A stretch of DNA of 64,000 nucleotides from CAWUEX02 sp963921305. GTDB lineage: Bacteria; Pseudomonadota; Alphaproteobacteria; Rhodospirillales; Rhodospirillaceae. Positions 9,538-18,503 of the stretch are shown piece by piece. The notes below the pieces were generated by a model. The model did no database searches and had not been told where the DNA came from. It saw only the letters and a list, made by a program, of their open reading frames with translations. Position 1 is the first letter of the stretch. The number at the start of each line of letters is the position of its first letter. The stretch is from positions 1,116,001 through 1,180,000 of the forward strand of contig CAWUEX030000002.1 of NCBI GenBank assembly GCA_963921305.4, given 5' to 3'. Both the position numbers and the translations under genes were made by a program.

Positions 9538-9636
9538 CACTTTAAACTCCTCATGAACCGCGCGACCCTAAGCGCGCCGCCCCACGGGAGCAAGGCCGCC
9601 CTTGCCCCGGTGATCACGGACCGGTAAGTCTGAACC

Positions 9637-10257
9637 ATGAGGTATGTCAGTCTTCTATTGGCGGTCGCGTTGAGTGCATCGGTGGTTGCTTCGTTTGCGG
9701 TGGCGCAGCCGGGCGCGGACATCGACCCCCAGCGCAAACCGGTGGCCGCGGAACGGCTGTCCATGCCACTGTTTCCGTCTGGCTGGGCGGAAGTGTTTCA
9801 TGAATACGGCCCGATTGAGATCGTCGAATACGTGCCTGAGGGCCAAACCGCAGCCAACTGGCGCGACAAGATCACCCTGCAGGTGTTTCATGAACTCAAC
9901 GACCTGCCACTCGACGCCATTCAGCGGCGCATGCAGGGCCAGAACCGCAACCGCTGCACCGGCGTGATTGAAGGCCAACTTCAATCCGGTTTGAACAACG
10001 GCTTTCCCAGCGCGTTTTGGACACTTGGTTGCCGGTATCTGAAAGACATGGGTTCGGCCAACCTGGGTGAGACCCAGTACTCCAAAGCGATTCAAGGATC
10101 AACCGCGCTGTATGTGATCAGCCGTATGTGGCGCACACCGGCCTTTGGCGATGACGGCCCGGCAATTGACGCCCAGGACATCGGCGACGGCGTGGCGTTT
10201 CTGACAACGTCGATCGTGTGCGTACCGGGCTCGGCGGAGCACCCCTGCGGCGGTTAG
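9637..10257 (+). CDS. Secreted hypothetical protein
   Basis: A 206-residue protein with a clear Sec signal peptide (MRYVSLLLAVALSASVVASFAVAQ), so it is periplasmic or exported. Five cysteines are present in the mature part (two near residues 108-124, more near the C terminus), allowing disulfides. No domain recognised. It is divergent from the flavin monooxygenase gene, with about 100 bp between the starts. Confidence 0.65.
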   Translation: MRYVSLLLAVALSASVVASFAVAQPGADIDPQRKPVAAERLSMPLFPSGWAEVFHEYGPIEIVEYVPEGQTAANWRDKITLQVFHELNDLPLDAIQRRMQGQNRNRCTGVIEGQLQSGLNNGFPSAFWTLGCRYLKDMGSANLGETQYSKAIQGSTALYVISRMWRTPAFGDDGPAIDAQDIGDGVAFLTTSIVCVPGSAEHPCGG

Positions 10258-10266
10258 CGCCGAAGC

Positions 10267-10785
10267 TTACCATTTGACCAAGTAGAGAGATGGTCCATCG
10301 GGCGTGGGGTAGACACCGAGCACGCGGAACCCGGCTTTCTGGTAACAGCGGATCGCGGCTGCATTGCCTGGCTGCGGATCGATGGTAACGAGGTCGATGT
10401 CTTTGTCACGGAGAACACAGACTGCGAGGTCTGCAAGAATTTTTGATCCCAAACCCCTGTAAAGATCTGCGGGGTCGATGATGAACATATCGACGCTGAC
10501 CATGCCGTGCCGCTCGCCCGGCCACCATGGTTCGTCGGACAGACCTTGCCGCCACGTCTCGATGTAGCAGACGGGTTTAAGTTGTTTGTGGACGACAAAA
10601 CCGTTCCACACGTCACCCATGATTTGCTGCTGCTTGTCACGAAGGAACTCAGCCTTTGGGTCAATGTCCCACCACTCTGCAACGTGTGGTCGCTTCAGCC
10701 ACGCATAAAGCTGGTCAAGATCGTCTGCTGCAATCGGGACGTAGCTAAACCGGCTCCCTTCGAAATTCCAAAGTGGGCCGGACAT
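10267..10785 (-). CDS. GNAT acetyltransferase, aminoglycoside 6'-acetyltransferase-like
   Basis: A 172-residue GNAT-fold protein. The opening FSYVPIAADDLDQLYAWLKRPHVAEWWD resembles AAC(6')-Ib and related acyltransferases, and the acetyl-CoA loop region (GLGSKILADLAV) and C-terminal beta bulge (YQKAGFRVLGVYP) are present. It should transfer acetyl groups from acetyl-CoA to an amine. Resistance activity cannot be assumed; many chromosomal relatives have other substrates. The ATG at 10785 has AGGA seven bases upstream. It lies 12 bp after the HIT gene and may be the last gene of the histidine operon. Confidence 0.8.
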   Translation of the reverse strand: MSGPLWNFEGSRFSYVPIAADDLDQLYAWLKRPHVAEWWDIDPKAEFLRDKQQQIMGDVWNGFVVHKQLKPVCYIETWRQGLSDEPWWPGERHGMVSVDMFIIDPADLYRGLGSKILADLAVCVLRDKDIDLVTIDPQPGNAAAIRCYQKAGFRVLGVYPTPDGPSLYLVKW

Positions 10786-10797
10786 CAAGTAGTCCTG

Positions 10798-11163
10798 TTA
10801 TCTACACAGGATCGGCCCAAGGCGGGTGCCGCCCATGACATGAAAATGCAGGTGGGGAATTTCCTGCATGCCGTCGTTACCGATGTTCGACAGCACGCGG
10901 TAGCCGGTGCCGGCGATCTTCTTGGCTTTGGCAACTTCCAGAACGGCGCGGTTAAGCGCGGCGATTTCCGCATCGGAGGCCTTTTCGGCAAAGTCGCTCA
11001 TGCACACATACTTGCCTTTGGGAATCACCATCACGTGCACCGGCGCTTGCGGGTTGATGTCATCGAAAGCGAGCACGTGATCGTCTTCATACACGGTGGT
11101 TTTGGGAATTTCGCCGCGCAGAATTTTCGCGAAGATGTTGTCGTCGTCGTAGGTCTCGGTCAT
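10798..11163 (-). CDS. hinT: HIT family purine nucleotide phosphoramidase
   Basis: A 121-residue HIT protein with the catalytic triad motif HLHFHVMGG near the C terminus. HinT-type enzymes hydrolyse AMP-lysine or nucleoside phosphoramidates. Its ATG overlaps the hisE stop by 4 bp, so the two are translationally coupled. A HIT gene at the end of hisE is a common alphaproteobacterial arrangement. Confidence 0.9.
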   Translation of the reverse strand: MTETYDDDNIFAKILRGEIPKTTVYEDDHVLAFDDINPQAPVHVMVIPKGKYVCMSDFAEKASDAEIAALNRAVLEVAKAKKIAGTGYRVLSNIGNDGMQEIPHLHFHVMGGTRLGPILCR

Positions 11164-11501
11164 CCGGCTTTATCCTTGTCACGAATGCCCGGCGTGCCGA
11201 AGCGGTGATCGAGCACGGCAAACACCTCTTGCGGCTTCACGTCCTTCGCCGCCCACAACAGCAACAGCATGTAGAGCAGATCCGCACTTTCCGCGAGCAG
11301 GTCTTCCTTCTCTTCCGCCACGGCGGCGAGTGCGGTTTCGACCCCTTCCTCACCGACCTTCTGCGCAATCTTGGTTACACCCTTGTTGAACATCTTGGCG
11401 GTGTAAGACTTATTCGGGTCGGCCCCCTTGCGCGACACCAACACGTCGTACAGACGTTCCAGGATCAGCGCATCGGCGGATTTGGTTTTGTTCTTACTCA
11501 T
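11160..11501 (-). CDS. hisE: Phosphoribosyl-ATP diphosphatase
   Basis: A 113-residue protein of the MazG-like HisE family, with the metal-binding helices containing KVGEEGVETALAA and ESADLLYMLLLLW. It converts PR-ATP to PR-AMP in the second step of histidine synthesis. It follows hisF by 9 bp and overlaps hinT by 4 bp. Confidence 0.95.
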   Translation of the reverse strand: MSKNKTKSADALILERLYDVLVSRKGADPNKSYTAKMFNKGVTKIAQKVGEEGVETALAAVAEEKEDLLAESADLLYMLLLLWAAKDVKPQEVFAVLDHRFGTPGIRDKDKAG

Positions 11502-11510
11502 GATGCCTCC

Positions 11511-12296
11511 TTAGGCGGCTTCAAGCGCAGACGGTGAAACGGGACGGACCGGCAATCCGGCGGCGGCAAGATGGGCCTTGGCTTCACCGACGGAATACTC
11601 ACCGAAGTGAAAGATCGACGCGGCAAGCACCGCGGTGGCATGGCCCTCGCGCACCCCTTCGACCATGTGATCCAGCGTGCCCACCCCACCCGACGCGATC
11701 ACCGGAATCGTGACCCGGTCCGCCACCGCGCGGGTAAGCGCAATGTCATAGCCATCGCGGGTGCCGTCGCGGTCCATGGAGGTGAGCAGAATTTCGCCTG
11801 CGCCGTACGCGGCCATACGCTCCACCCACTCCAACGCGTCGATGCCGGTGGGCTCGCGCCCGCCATGGGTGAAGATCTCATACTTGCCCGGTCCGACGGA
11901 TTTGGGGTCAACGGCGACGACGATGCACTGGCTGCCGAATTTCTCCGCCGCTTCGCGCACGAACTCGGGGCGCTTCACTGCAGCGGTGTTGATCGACACC
12001 TTATCTGCCCCGGCCAGCAATAGCTTGCGGATGTCTTCGACCGTGCGCACACCGCCGCCGACCGTCACCGGCATGAAACAGTGCTCGGCGGTGCGGGCGA
12101 CGACATCATAAATCGTGTCGCGGTTTTCATGACTGGCAGTGATGTCGAGGAAGCACAGCTCATCAGCGCCGGCGGCATCGTAGACTTGCGCCTGTTCCAC
12201 CGGATCGCCGGCATCGCGCAGGCCGACAAAGTTCACGCCCTTGACGACGCGGCCGTCTTTGACATCGAGACAGGGTATGACGCGCACAGTGAGCAT
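11511..12296 (-). CDS. hisF: Imidazole glycerol phosphate synthase, cyclase subunit
   Basis: A 261-residue TIM barrel starting MLTVRVIPCLDVKDGRVVKG, the conserved HisF N terminus, so I start it at 12296 although the frame is open further upstream. HisF pairs with HisH, using ammonia from glutamine to form imidazole glycerol phosphate and AICAR. The phosphate-binding strands (GGGVRTVEDIRKLL, ASGGVGTLDHM) are intact. The hisA stop lies 4 bp upstream. Confidence 0.96.
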   Translation of the reverse strand: MLTVRVIPCLDVKDGRVVKGVNFVGLRDAGDPVEQAQVYDAAGADELCFLDITASHENRDTIYDVVARTAEHCFMPVTVGGGVRTVEDIRKLLLAGADKVSINTAAVKRPEFVREAAEKFGSQCIVVAVDPKSVGPGKYEIFTHGGREPTGIDALEWVERMAAYGAGEILLTSMDRDGTRDGYDIALTRAVADRVTIPVIASGGVGTLDHMVEGVREGHATAVLAASIFHFGEYSVGEAKAHLAAAGLPVRPVSPSALEAA

Positions 12297-12300
12297 TGGT

Positions 12301-13041
12301 TTATCCGGCGAGCAGCGACAGCGCCGCGGCGAGATCAATACGGCCATCATAAAGGGCGCGGCCGGAAATCACACCGGCCAGTCCGGGGGACGCGGCCGCA
12401 CGTGTCTTGATCGCGGCAAGATCGTCCATCGAGGCGACACCACCAGAAACAATAACAGGAATGGACACTGCATCGGCCAGAGCGGCTGAAGCGTCCAAGT
12501 TGGGACCCTGCAGCACACCATCGCGGTCGATGTCGGTGTGCACGATGGCGGCGACACCGGCGTCTTCAAACCGCTTGGCCAGGTCTTCGGCGGTGATGTC
12601 CGAGGTTTCCGCCCAGCCTTCCACTGCGACCCTACCGCCGCGGGCGTCGATGCCGACAGCGACGCGGTCTGGAAACGCGGCACAGGCGTCGCTCACAAGA
12701 CCGGGGTTCTTTACCGCCGCCGTGCCCAGCACGATGCGCCGCACGCCATTCCCGAGCCAGTGTTCCACCATCGCCATGTCACGGATACCGCCACCCAGTT
12801 GAACCGGCACATCTACCGCGCTGACGATAGCTTCGACCGCTTGGGCGTTGACGGGCTTGCCGGCGAAAGCACCGTTGAGATCGACCACGTGAATCCACCC
12901 AGCTCCGGCATCGGCAAACGACGTCGCCTGCGCGCCCGGGTCATCGTTGAACACGGTGGCGCGGTCCATATCGCCTTGGGCAAGGCGCACGCATTGGCCG
13001 TCCTTGAGATCGATCGCAGGGTAGAGAATGACCTGGGCCAT
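12301..13041 (-). CDS. hisA: ProFAR isomerase
   Basis: A 246-residue TIM barrel, beginning MAQVILYPAIDLKDGQCVRL. HisA isomerises ProFAR to PRFAR in histidine synthesis. The hisH stop and this ATG share one base (TGATG), which fixes the start at 13041. The catalytic Asp of the first strand (AIDLKDG) is present, as is the second (HTDIDRDG). Confidence 0.96.
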   Translation of the reverse strand: MAQVILYPAIDLKDGQCVRLAQGDMDRATVFNDDPGAQATSFADAGAGWIHVVDLNGAFAGKPVNAQAVEAIVSAVDVPVQLGGGIRDMAMVEHWLGNGVRRIVLGTAAVKNPGLVSDACAAFPDRVAVGIDARGGRVAVEGWAETSDITAEDLAKRFEDAGVAAIVHTDIDRDGVLQGPNLDASAALADAVSIPVIVSGGVASMDDLAAIKTRAAASPGLAGVISGRALYDGRIDLAAALSLLAG

Positions 13042-13700
13042 CACGGAGTCCAACGCAAGAAGTTCAAGATGAGTTGCAGGCCGAGCGCCTGACTCTTCTC
13101 CGGGTGAAACTGCGTACCGATCATGGTGTCACGTCCGATGACGGCGGTGACCGTCTGGCCATAATCGACAGTGGCGCGCACCATCGCCGGATCGTCGCAC
13201 ACGGCGTGATAGCTGTGCACGAAGTAGGCGAAGGCCTCGTCGCCAAGACCATCCAGTACCGGGTGCGGCGTGGTCACCGTCAATTTGTTCCAGCCCATGT
13301 GGGGGATACGCGCGCCGGCGCCGCCGGGTCCAGCGTCCGCGGATGGTTCGAGGGCGACAACTTGACCAGCGATCCAGCCGAAGCCCGGCGTTTCGCCGTG
13401 CTCCAATCCGGTGGTCGCCATGAGCTGCATACCGACGCAGATGCCGAGGAAGGGGCGGGCTTTGGCGATAACCGCGTCTTCAAGCGCCTCGATCATGCCG
13501 GGCACAGCGGCCAGCCCGGCCTTGCAGTCGGCAAAGGCGCCGACGCCCGGCAGAACGATGCGGTCGGCCGCGGCCACTTGGGCGGGATCGGAGGTCACCG
13601 AAACATCAGCCGCGATGCCGCCATCAGTCGCGGCTTTTTCAAAAGCCTTGGCGGCGGAGCGCAGATTGCCCGACCCGTAGTCAACGATAGCCAGTTTCAT
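13041..13700 (-). CDS. hisH: Imidazole glycerol phosphate synthase, glutaminase subunit
   Basis: A 219-residue class I glutamine amidotransferase. The nucleophile elbow reads GICVGMQLM, and the His/Glu pair sits in GTQFHPEKSQ near the C terminus. It supplies ammonia to HisF. It is the second gene of the run, 70 bp after hisB. Confidence 0.96.
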   Translation of the reverse strand: MKLAIVDYGSGNLRSAAKAFEKAATDGGIAADVSVTSDPAQVAAADRIVLPGVGAFADCKAGLAAVPGMIEALEDAVIAKARPFLGICVGMQLMATTGLEHGETPGFGWIAGQVVALEPSADAGPGGAGARIPHMGWNKLTVTTPHPVLDGLGDEAFAYFVHSYHAVCDDPAMVRATVDYGQTVTAVIGRDTMIGTQFHPEKSQALGLQLILNFLRWTP

Positions 13701-13770
13701 GATGTGACGTCCGGCGGCTCTTGTAACTTATCCGGTATCTGGTAGATGCCGGAGTGTCTAGGAGCCGCGC

Positions 13771-14358
13771 TTAAAGTTTACCTTTGGTCGACGGCACCGC
13801 GTCGGCCTTGCGCGGATCGATCTCGATCGCCGTACGCAGCGACCGGGCGAGCCCTTTAAAACAAGACTCGACGATATGGTGATTGTTGTCGCCATACTTG
13901 TTCCAGACGTGCAGCGTCGCGCCAGCCGACTGGGCGAACGCCTGGAACCATTCCTTGAATAGTTCGGTGTCCATATCACCCAGCTTCGGTTTGGAGAAAT
14001 CGACCTTCCAAATCAGATACGGCCGGTTGGATAAATCCAGTGCAACTTCCGTCAAGGTTTCATCCATGGGAATGACCGCCGAGCCGTAGCGGGTGATACC
14101 CGTACGTTCGCCCAGGGCCTCGGCCACGGCTTCGCCAATGCAGATGCCGACATCCTCGGTCGTGTGGTGAAAATCGATGTGCAGATCGCCTTTGGCCTCC
14201 ACCGTGAGGTCAATCAGGCTGTGGCGCGACAGCTGTTCCAGCATGTGATCCAGGAACCCAATGCCGGTGTTAATCGTATATTGTCCAGACCCGTCCAGAT
14301 TCAGGGTAACGGAAATGTCCGTTTCCTTGGTGGTGCGGGTCACCCGGGCCTCGCGCAT
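13771..14358 (-). CDS. hisB: Imidazoleglycerol-phosphate dehydratase
   Basis: A 195-residue monofunctional IGPD, without the phosphatase domain of the enterobacterial HisB. Manganese-binding motifs DFHHTTEDVG and HHIVESCFKG are present. The start at 14358 (MREARVTRTTKETDI) fits the family N terminus; the frame stays open further upstream but that part is low in coding character. It is the first gene of hisBHAFE-hinT. hslV/hslU, which often sit next to hisB in related bacteria, are absent here; an XRE regulator is divergent instead. Confidence 0.95.
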   Translation of the reverse strand: MREARVTRTTKETDISVTLNLDGSGQYTINTGIGFLDHMLEQLSRHSLIDLTVEAKGDLHIDFHHTTEDVGICIGEAVAEALGERTGITRYGSAVIPMDETLTEVALDLSNRPYLIWKVDFSKPKLGDMDTELFKEWFQAFAQSAGATLHVWNKYGDNNHHIVESCFKGLARSLRTAIEIDPRKADAVPSTKGKL

Positions 14359-14615
14359 GGCTTTGTCCTTTGGCGATTGAGATGACGGGCGGTTGAATTG
14401 GCGCCCTTTTAACAGGTCAAATCCGGCAAAGCCACACGCCAGACGCGCCCGCAGCAGCATTGAGAACGGTCGCGAGTCGCCATCGCCGCCATGAAAGTGT
14501 GGGACACGCCGAAGTAGAGTAGCTACAATGCTTCCAGGCCCCGGAGTGTGGCCACTAAAAAATAAATCTAGGTTACTAAGAAGAACAGCAATCGGAACAA
14601 CGAGCAGTGAACACA

Positions 14616-15074
14616 ATGGCTCCTAATCGCAGAGGCAGACCCCCTGGCGCCAGGGCGGGATCTCCGGATCCCATCGACATTCATGTCGGCAGGCGCATCA
14701 AACTCCGCCGCACCTTGTTGCGGATCAGTCAGGAACAATTGGCCGGTGATATCGGCGTGACGTTCCAGCAGGTGCAGAAATACGAAAGCGGACACAACCG
14801 GGTCAGCGCCTCGCGGCTGTTTGACATCTCCCGGGTGCTGGATTGTCCGATCTCCTATTTCTTCGAGGACATCGGCGACGAAGTCACTTCGGACCGGCCC
14901 ACGCCCAACCCACGTACGGGTGAAGGGATGTCAGAAAGCGCTGCGGATTTCGACGACGATCCGATGAACCGGACTGAGACACTTGAGCTGGTCCGTGCCT
15001 ACTGGCGTTTGCACGGCACCGAGCTGCGCCGCAACGTACTCGATCTTTTGATCAACATGTCAAAGCGCGAGTAA
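14616..15074 (+). CDS. XRE-family transcriptional regulator
   Basis: A 152-residue protein with one lambda-repressor-type HTH at about 20-75 (IKLRRTLLRISQEQLAGDIGVTF followed by QQVQKYESG) and an acidic C-terminal half. This class of small XRE regulator is abundant in alphaproteobacteria and tends to be a global regulator rather than a prophage repressor. A GTG nine bases earlier (14607) is an alternative start. It is divergent from hisB and ends in a strong terminator. Targets unknown. Confidence 0.85.
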   Translation: MAPNRRGRPPGARAGSPDPIDIHVGRRIKLRRTLLRISQEQLAGDIGVTFQQVQKYESGHNRVSASRLFDISRVLDCPISYFFEDIGDEVTSDRPTPNPRTGEGMSESAADFDDDPMNRTETLELVRAYWRLHGTELRRNVLDLLINMSKRE

Positions 15075-15090
15075 ACCGGACGGTTTTCCA

Positions 15091-15128
15091 ACAAACACGC
15101 GGCGGCCTTTGTGGGCCGCCGTTTGTTT
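15091..15128 (+). terminator. Intrinsic terminator after the XRE gene
   Basis: A long GC-rich stem built on GGCGGCC and GGGCCGCC with a short loop, extended by ACAAAC/GTTTGT, is followed by a T-rich run (15125-15131). It lies 17 bp after the XRE stop and also faces the 3' end of the response regulator. Confidence 0.85.
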
Positions 15129-15161
15129 TTTGGGGCCCGTCTGTTTTTGGCGTCAGGTGTG

Positions 15162-15854
15162 TTACGGCTTAAGCCGGTAGCCGCCTGGCTCTGTGATCAG
15201 CAGCTGCGCGTTTGACGGGTCGGCCTCGATTTTCTGCCTGAGGCGGTAGACGTGGGTTTCCAACGTATGGGTGGTGACTCCGGCGTTGTACCCCCAGACC
15301 TCATCCAGCAGCGTTTCCCGCGGCACGGTCTTGTCGCCGACCCGGAACAGATACTTGAGGATCGCGGTCTCTTTCTCCGTAAGCCGGACTTTCTTATCCG
15401 TCTCGTCGTGCACCAGCATCTTGGCGGCCGGCTGAAACTTATAGGGCCCAACGGAAAAAATCGCGTCATCGGACTGGGTATGCTGACGCAGATGGGCACG
15501 CACCCGGGCAAGCAAAACCGCAAGCTTGAACGGTTTGGTGATGTAGTCGTTGGCGCCGGCATCGAGGCCGGTGACGGTGTCATCGTCACTATCTGCGGCC
15601 GTCAACATGATGATGGGGGAGCGGACACCCCCGCCGCGCATTTGTTTGCAGACGTCGCGGCCATCCATGTCCGGCAAACCGAGGTCGAGAATGATAACAT
15701 CGAAAACGCCATCCGCAGTTTTGGCCAGCGCGTCCGATCCGGACTCTGCCTCAACGATGGTTTCAAAGTCGCCTTGCTCTGCCAACTGCTCCACCAAAGA
15801 CGTGCGCAGCATGGCGTCATCGTCGACCAACAGCAGTGTTTTCCCTGAAGCCAT
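15162..15854 (-). CDS. OmpR-family response regulator
   Basis: A 230-residue DNA-binding response regulator. The receiver domain (1-120) has the acidic pocket (LLVDDDAM), phospho-acceptor Asp in VIILDLGLPDMDG, the switch Thr in IIMLTAAD and Lys in YITKPF. The C-terminal winged helix ends with THTLETHVYRLRQKIE and PGGYRL. I start it at MASGKTLLLVDDD (15854); an upstream extension has no family support. No histidine kinase gene is adjacent, so it is an orphan here. Confidence 0.9.
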   Translation of the reverse strand: MASGKTLLLVDDDAMLRTSLVEQLAEQGDFETIVEAESGSDALAKTADGVFDVIILDLGLPDMDGRDVCKQMRGGGVRSPIIMLTAADSDDDTVTGLDAGANDYITKPFKLAVLLARVRAHLRQHTQSDDAIFSVGPYKFQPAAKMLVHDETDKKVRLTEKETAILKYLFRVGDKTVPRETLLDEVWGYNAGVTTHTLETHVYRLRQKIEADPSNAQLLITEPGGYRLKP

Positions 15855-16128
15855 AAACGTTCTCAGACCCCCTCCAAAAATCTGAGGGCTAAAACCCGCC
15901 CCCCCGGTATTCGCAAACCAGTGCTCGCTCATGGGTGCTCGCAATGCGTGATCCGGGGATATGACCTAAACCCTGTCACGTAAACACCGTGTACGAATGA
16001 TAGAGCTGGGTTCTTACGGCAAATCCTATGTTACAGGGGGTCAAACCTACGTGTAGACGGCTGTCCCTGGACCGGATAAAACCCCAATCAAACCCACGCC
16101 CAGCGTCTTAAAACACTGAAAAACAAGC

Positions 16129-16134
16129 TATTAT
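16129..16134 (+). promoter_or_regulatory. Candidate -10 element, leaderless ribA
   Basis: TATTAT ends 6 bases before the ribA ATG, so transcription from it would start at or next to the A of ATG. The -35 side is weak (TCTTAA about 17 bp upstream). No ribosome site is seen before the ATG, which fits a leaderless message. No FMN riboswitch signature is present in 15855-16140. Confidence 0.4.
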
Positions 16135-16140
16135 AGAGAC

Positions 16141-17289
16141 ATGACCGCCGACCCAAAGACCGAAACCGAAATCGACGTCACCGCCGCACTGGACACCGTC
16201 GACCGCGCTGTGGCGGAGATTCGCCGCGGCTCAGCGGTCGTGGTAACCGCCGGGGATGCCGCCATGCTGGTACGTGCGGCGGAAACATTGCAGCCGGGTC
16301 AGGGACCTTTAGCGTTTTTTGCCCGCCCTGGAGTGGGACCCCTAGCTGCGGCTGTGACAGGACGGCGCGCGGCAATCCTCGGTCTGGCCGACCCCGGCGC
16401 CCCTGCAGTCCTTCTGCATGGCGCGGACAGCTTATCCGAGGCGGATATTCTTAACCTGATCGACCCCAAGGCGGAGCAACAGCAGATTCCTCCGCCAGGT
16501 ATTTCCGCCGCGCCCGTTGGCACGGAGTCACCGGCGCTGACCGCCGTGCGCTTGAGCAAGATTGCCCGGCTGTTGCCGGCGGTGGCTGTCGCGCCACTGG
16601 AAACCTCTGATGGCGCAGACGCGATCGCCTGGGCCCGGGCCAATGGCCGCGCCATTGTCTCCGCCGAGGCCGTGCAGGCCTATGACCGGTTGCAAGCGGA
16701 AACCCTGAAGCCGGTATCGGAAGCACGGGTTCCCCTTGCCGGGTGCGAGGACACCACGATTATTGCCTTTCGCCCCCGCGACGGCGGCGTCGAACACCTA
16801 GCCATCATTATCGGCGAACCGGACACAACGCAGCCGGTGCTGACGCGGCTGCATTCCGAATGCTTCACCGGCGATCTATTGGGCTCGCTGAAATGCGATT
16901 GCGGTGATCAGCTCCGCGGCGCCATCAGTGCCATTGCTGAGGGTGGCGACGGTGGCGTACTGCTATACCTGGCCCAGGAAGGACGCGGCATTGGCTTGGT
17001 CAATAAGCTGCGCGCCTACGAGCTGCAGGAAAAAGGCTTCGATACGGTCGATGCCAATGAGCAGCTCGGCTTCGATGATGACGAACGGGTGTATCTGCCA
17101 GCGGTCCAGATCCTCACCCGCCTGGGAATTTCCCAAGTGCGGTTGCTGACCAACAACCCGGCAAAGGTGGGCGCGCTGGCACGTCACGGCATCCGCGTCA
17201 CCGAGCGGGTGGCGCATGTGTTTCCGTCCAACCAGCACAACTGGTCGTACCTGGATACCAAGGCGAAGCGGTCGGGCCACGTATTCTAA
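16141..17289 (+). CDS. ribA: GTP cyclohydrolase II with degenerate N-terminal domain
   Basis: A 382-residue protein. The C-terminal half is a complete RibA: the zinc site lies in HSECFTGDLLGSLKCDCGDQ, followed by the catalytic EGRGIGL and the LLTNNPAK substrate loop. The N-terminal 180 residues resemble the DHBP synthase half of RibBA fusions but are Ala-rich and lack its acidic active-site motif, so that half is probably inactive, a common state in alphaproteobacteria. The enzyme opens GTP for riboflavin synthesis. Confidence 0.92.
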   Translation: MTADPKTETEIDVTAALDTVDRAVAEIRRGSAVVVTAGDAAMLVRAAETLQPGQGPLAFFARPGVGPLAAAVTGRRAAILGLADPGAPAVLLHGADSLSEADILNLIDPKAEQQQIPPPGISAAPVGTESPALTAVRLSKIARLLPAVAVAPLETSDGADAIAWARANGRAIVSAEAVQAYDRLQAETLKPVSEARVPLAGCEDTTIIAFRPRDGGVEHLAIIIGEPDTTQPVLTRLHSECFTGDLLGSLKCDCGDQLRGAISAIAEGGDGGVLLYLAQEGRGIGLVNKLRAYELQEKGFDTVDANEQLGFDDDERVYLPAVQILTRLGISQVRLLTNNPAKVGALARHGIRVTERVAHVFPSNQHNWSYLDTKAKRSGHVF

Positions 17290-17411
17290 ACCGCCTCTGC
17301 CGGATCAATATTGACCCGGCAAGAATTGCCGCCCGGCACTAAAAAGTGTGGCTTTGGCGCGTCACTCTGCTGCTAATCCGTTGGTTCTTCGCGCGTTTTA
17401 TCGCGCCTCTT

Positions 17412-17427
17412 TGGCACAGGAATTGCT
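17412..17427 (+). promoter_or_regulatory. Sigma-54 (-24/-12) promoter
   Basis: TGGCACAGGAATTGCT matches the RpoN consensus TGGCAC-N5-TTGCW, with the essential GG and GC separated by exactly 10 bp. It is oriented toward the gene starting at 17457, and the predicted transcription start lies about 12 bp downstream, immediately before an AAGGAG ribosome site. Confidence 0.7.
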
Positions 17428-17456
17428 TCCCTATAAGACAAGGAGAAGCCCAACTG

Positions 17457-18482
17457 ATGTCAGACCTGCAATCCCTTGCCGCCTACCCCGTCGGACCCCG
17501 TCCGGCAATCGAGGAAGTGACGGTGACGGCCCAAAAGCCGGAGGAGGAGGGATTCTCCTTTTGGGATTTTCTCGACGTCATCAATCCGCTGCAGCACATC
17601 CCGGTGGTCAATACCATCTACCGCGAAGTGACCGGCGACGAGATCAAGGCGCCGGCGAAACTGATTGGCAGCACCATCCTGGGCGGACCGATTGGCTTGG
17701 CCGCGGCGATGGTCGACACGGCGATTGAGGACGGCACCGGCAAGGACCTGGGCGGACACGCTATGGCGTTCTTCCGTGGCGAGGCGGCGGACTCCGATCA
17801 GGCGGTGACACCAACACAAACCGCGGAGGCCCAAACCGCGCAAGCGGCGACCGGACAATCGGCAACGACAGCCCAAACGTCGCGCGAGTTTATTCCGGCC
17901 GCGCTGGCCGTCGCCCAGATGGCGCCTGCGTTATCGTCGGTGCTTGAAGACGACGAACCACGTGAAGACGAAGCCGAGGCAGCCCGCCAGACCCAAGAGA
18001 CGGAAGCTGCGATTGCCGCAGCGGCAGCGGCCGCGCCGCAGGGTCTGGTGTTCATGCCACTCAAAGGACGCACGCCGGCGACATTCAAAGCAGTTGAACG
18101 CCGCGATGACGACACTGCGTTTATGCCGATCGACCGCACCCGCCGCCAAGCCCCAGGACAGCAAGCTGCAGGTGACGCCGCCCTGGCAATGGCCGCCATC
18201 CGGGCACGCAGCGGGGGTGCGTCTGCGCCAATGCCGGGCCCAGTGCCTGGCTCGATTCCGGGCTCCATACCCGGGCAAAGTGGCGGCAAGCCGTTGGACC
18301 CCCTGCTTGAGGCGACCAAGCCGCAACAGGAGACCGGCCTGATGCCCGCCGCCGATCCCTTTGCCGCCGCGCGGCGCATCATGGAAGACGGTGGTGCGGT
18401 GGCCGTACCGGCGTGGTTCGACAAAGCCATGATGGATGCGGCCAGCAAGTATCAGGCGATGCAGTCGGTTGGAGGCCGCTGA
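17457..18482 (+). CDS. Hypothetical protein behind a sigma-54 promoter
   Basis: A 341-residue protein without signal peptide. Residues 1-110 form a conserved-looking region (FSFWDFLDVINPLQHIPVVN, then a Gly-rich helix ILGGPIGLAAAMVDTAIE). The rest is low-complexity, rich in Ala, Gln, Thr and Pro, with a PGS(I)PG repeat near 262-275 and a more ordered C terminus (AVPAWFDKAMMDAASKYQAM). The start at 17457 follows AAGGAG and the sigma-54 promoter; the open frame extends upstream to 17346, but that part overlaps the promoter. In alphaproteobacteria RpoN often serves flagellar genes, so a motility link is possible but unproven. Confidence 0.65.
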   Translation: MSDLQSLAAYPVGPRPAIEEVTVTAQKPEEEGFSFWDFLDVINPLQHIPVVNTIYREVTGDEIKAPAKLIGSTILGGPIGLAAAMVDTAIEDGTGKDLGGHAMAFFRGEAADSDQAVTPTQTAEAQTAQAATGQSATTAQTSREFIPAALAVAQMAPALSSVLEDDEPREDEAEAARQTQETEAAIAAAAAAAPQGLVFMPLKGRTPATFKAVERRDDDTAFMPIDRTRRQAPGQQAAGDAALAMAAIRARSGGASAPMPGPVPGSIPGSIPGQSGGKPLDPLLEATKPQQETGLMPAADPFAAARRIMEDGGAVAVPAWFDKAMMDAASKYQAMQSVGGR

Positions 18483-18503
18483 GCCATACCGTAGTCTGGC
18501 CAC

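Noticed and set aside
15855..16140. FMN riboswitch before ribA
   Set aside because: The conserved RFN sequence blocks are absent; only a -10 next to the ATG is seen.
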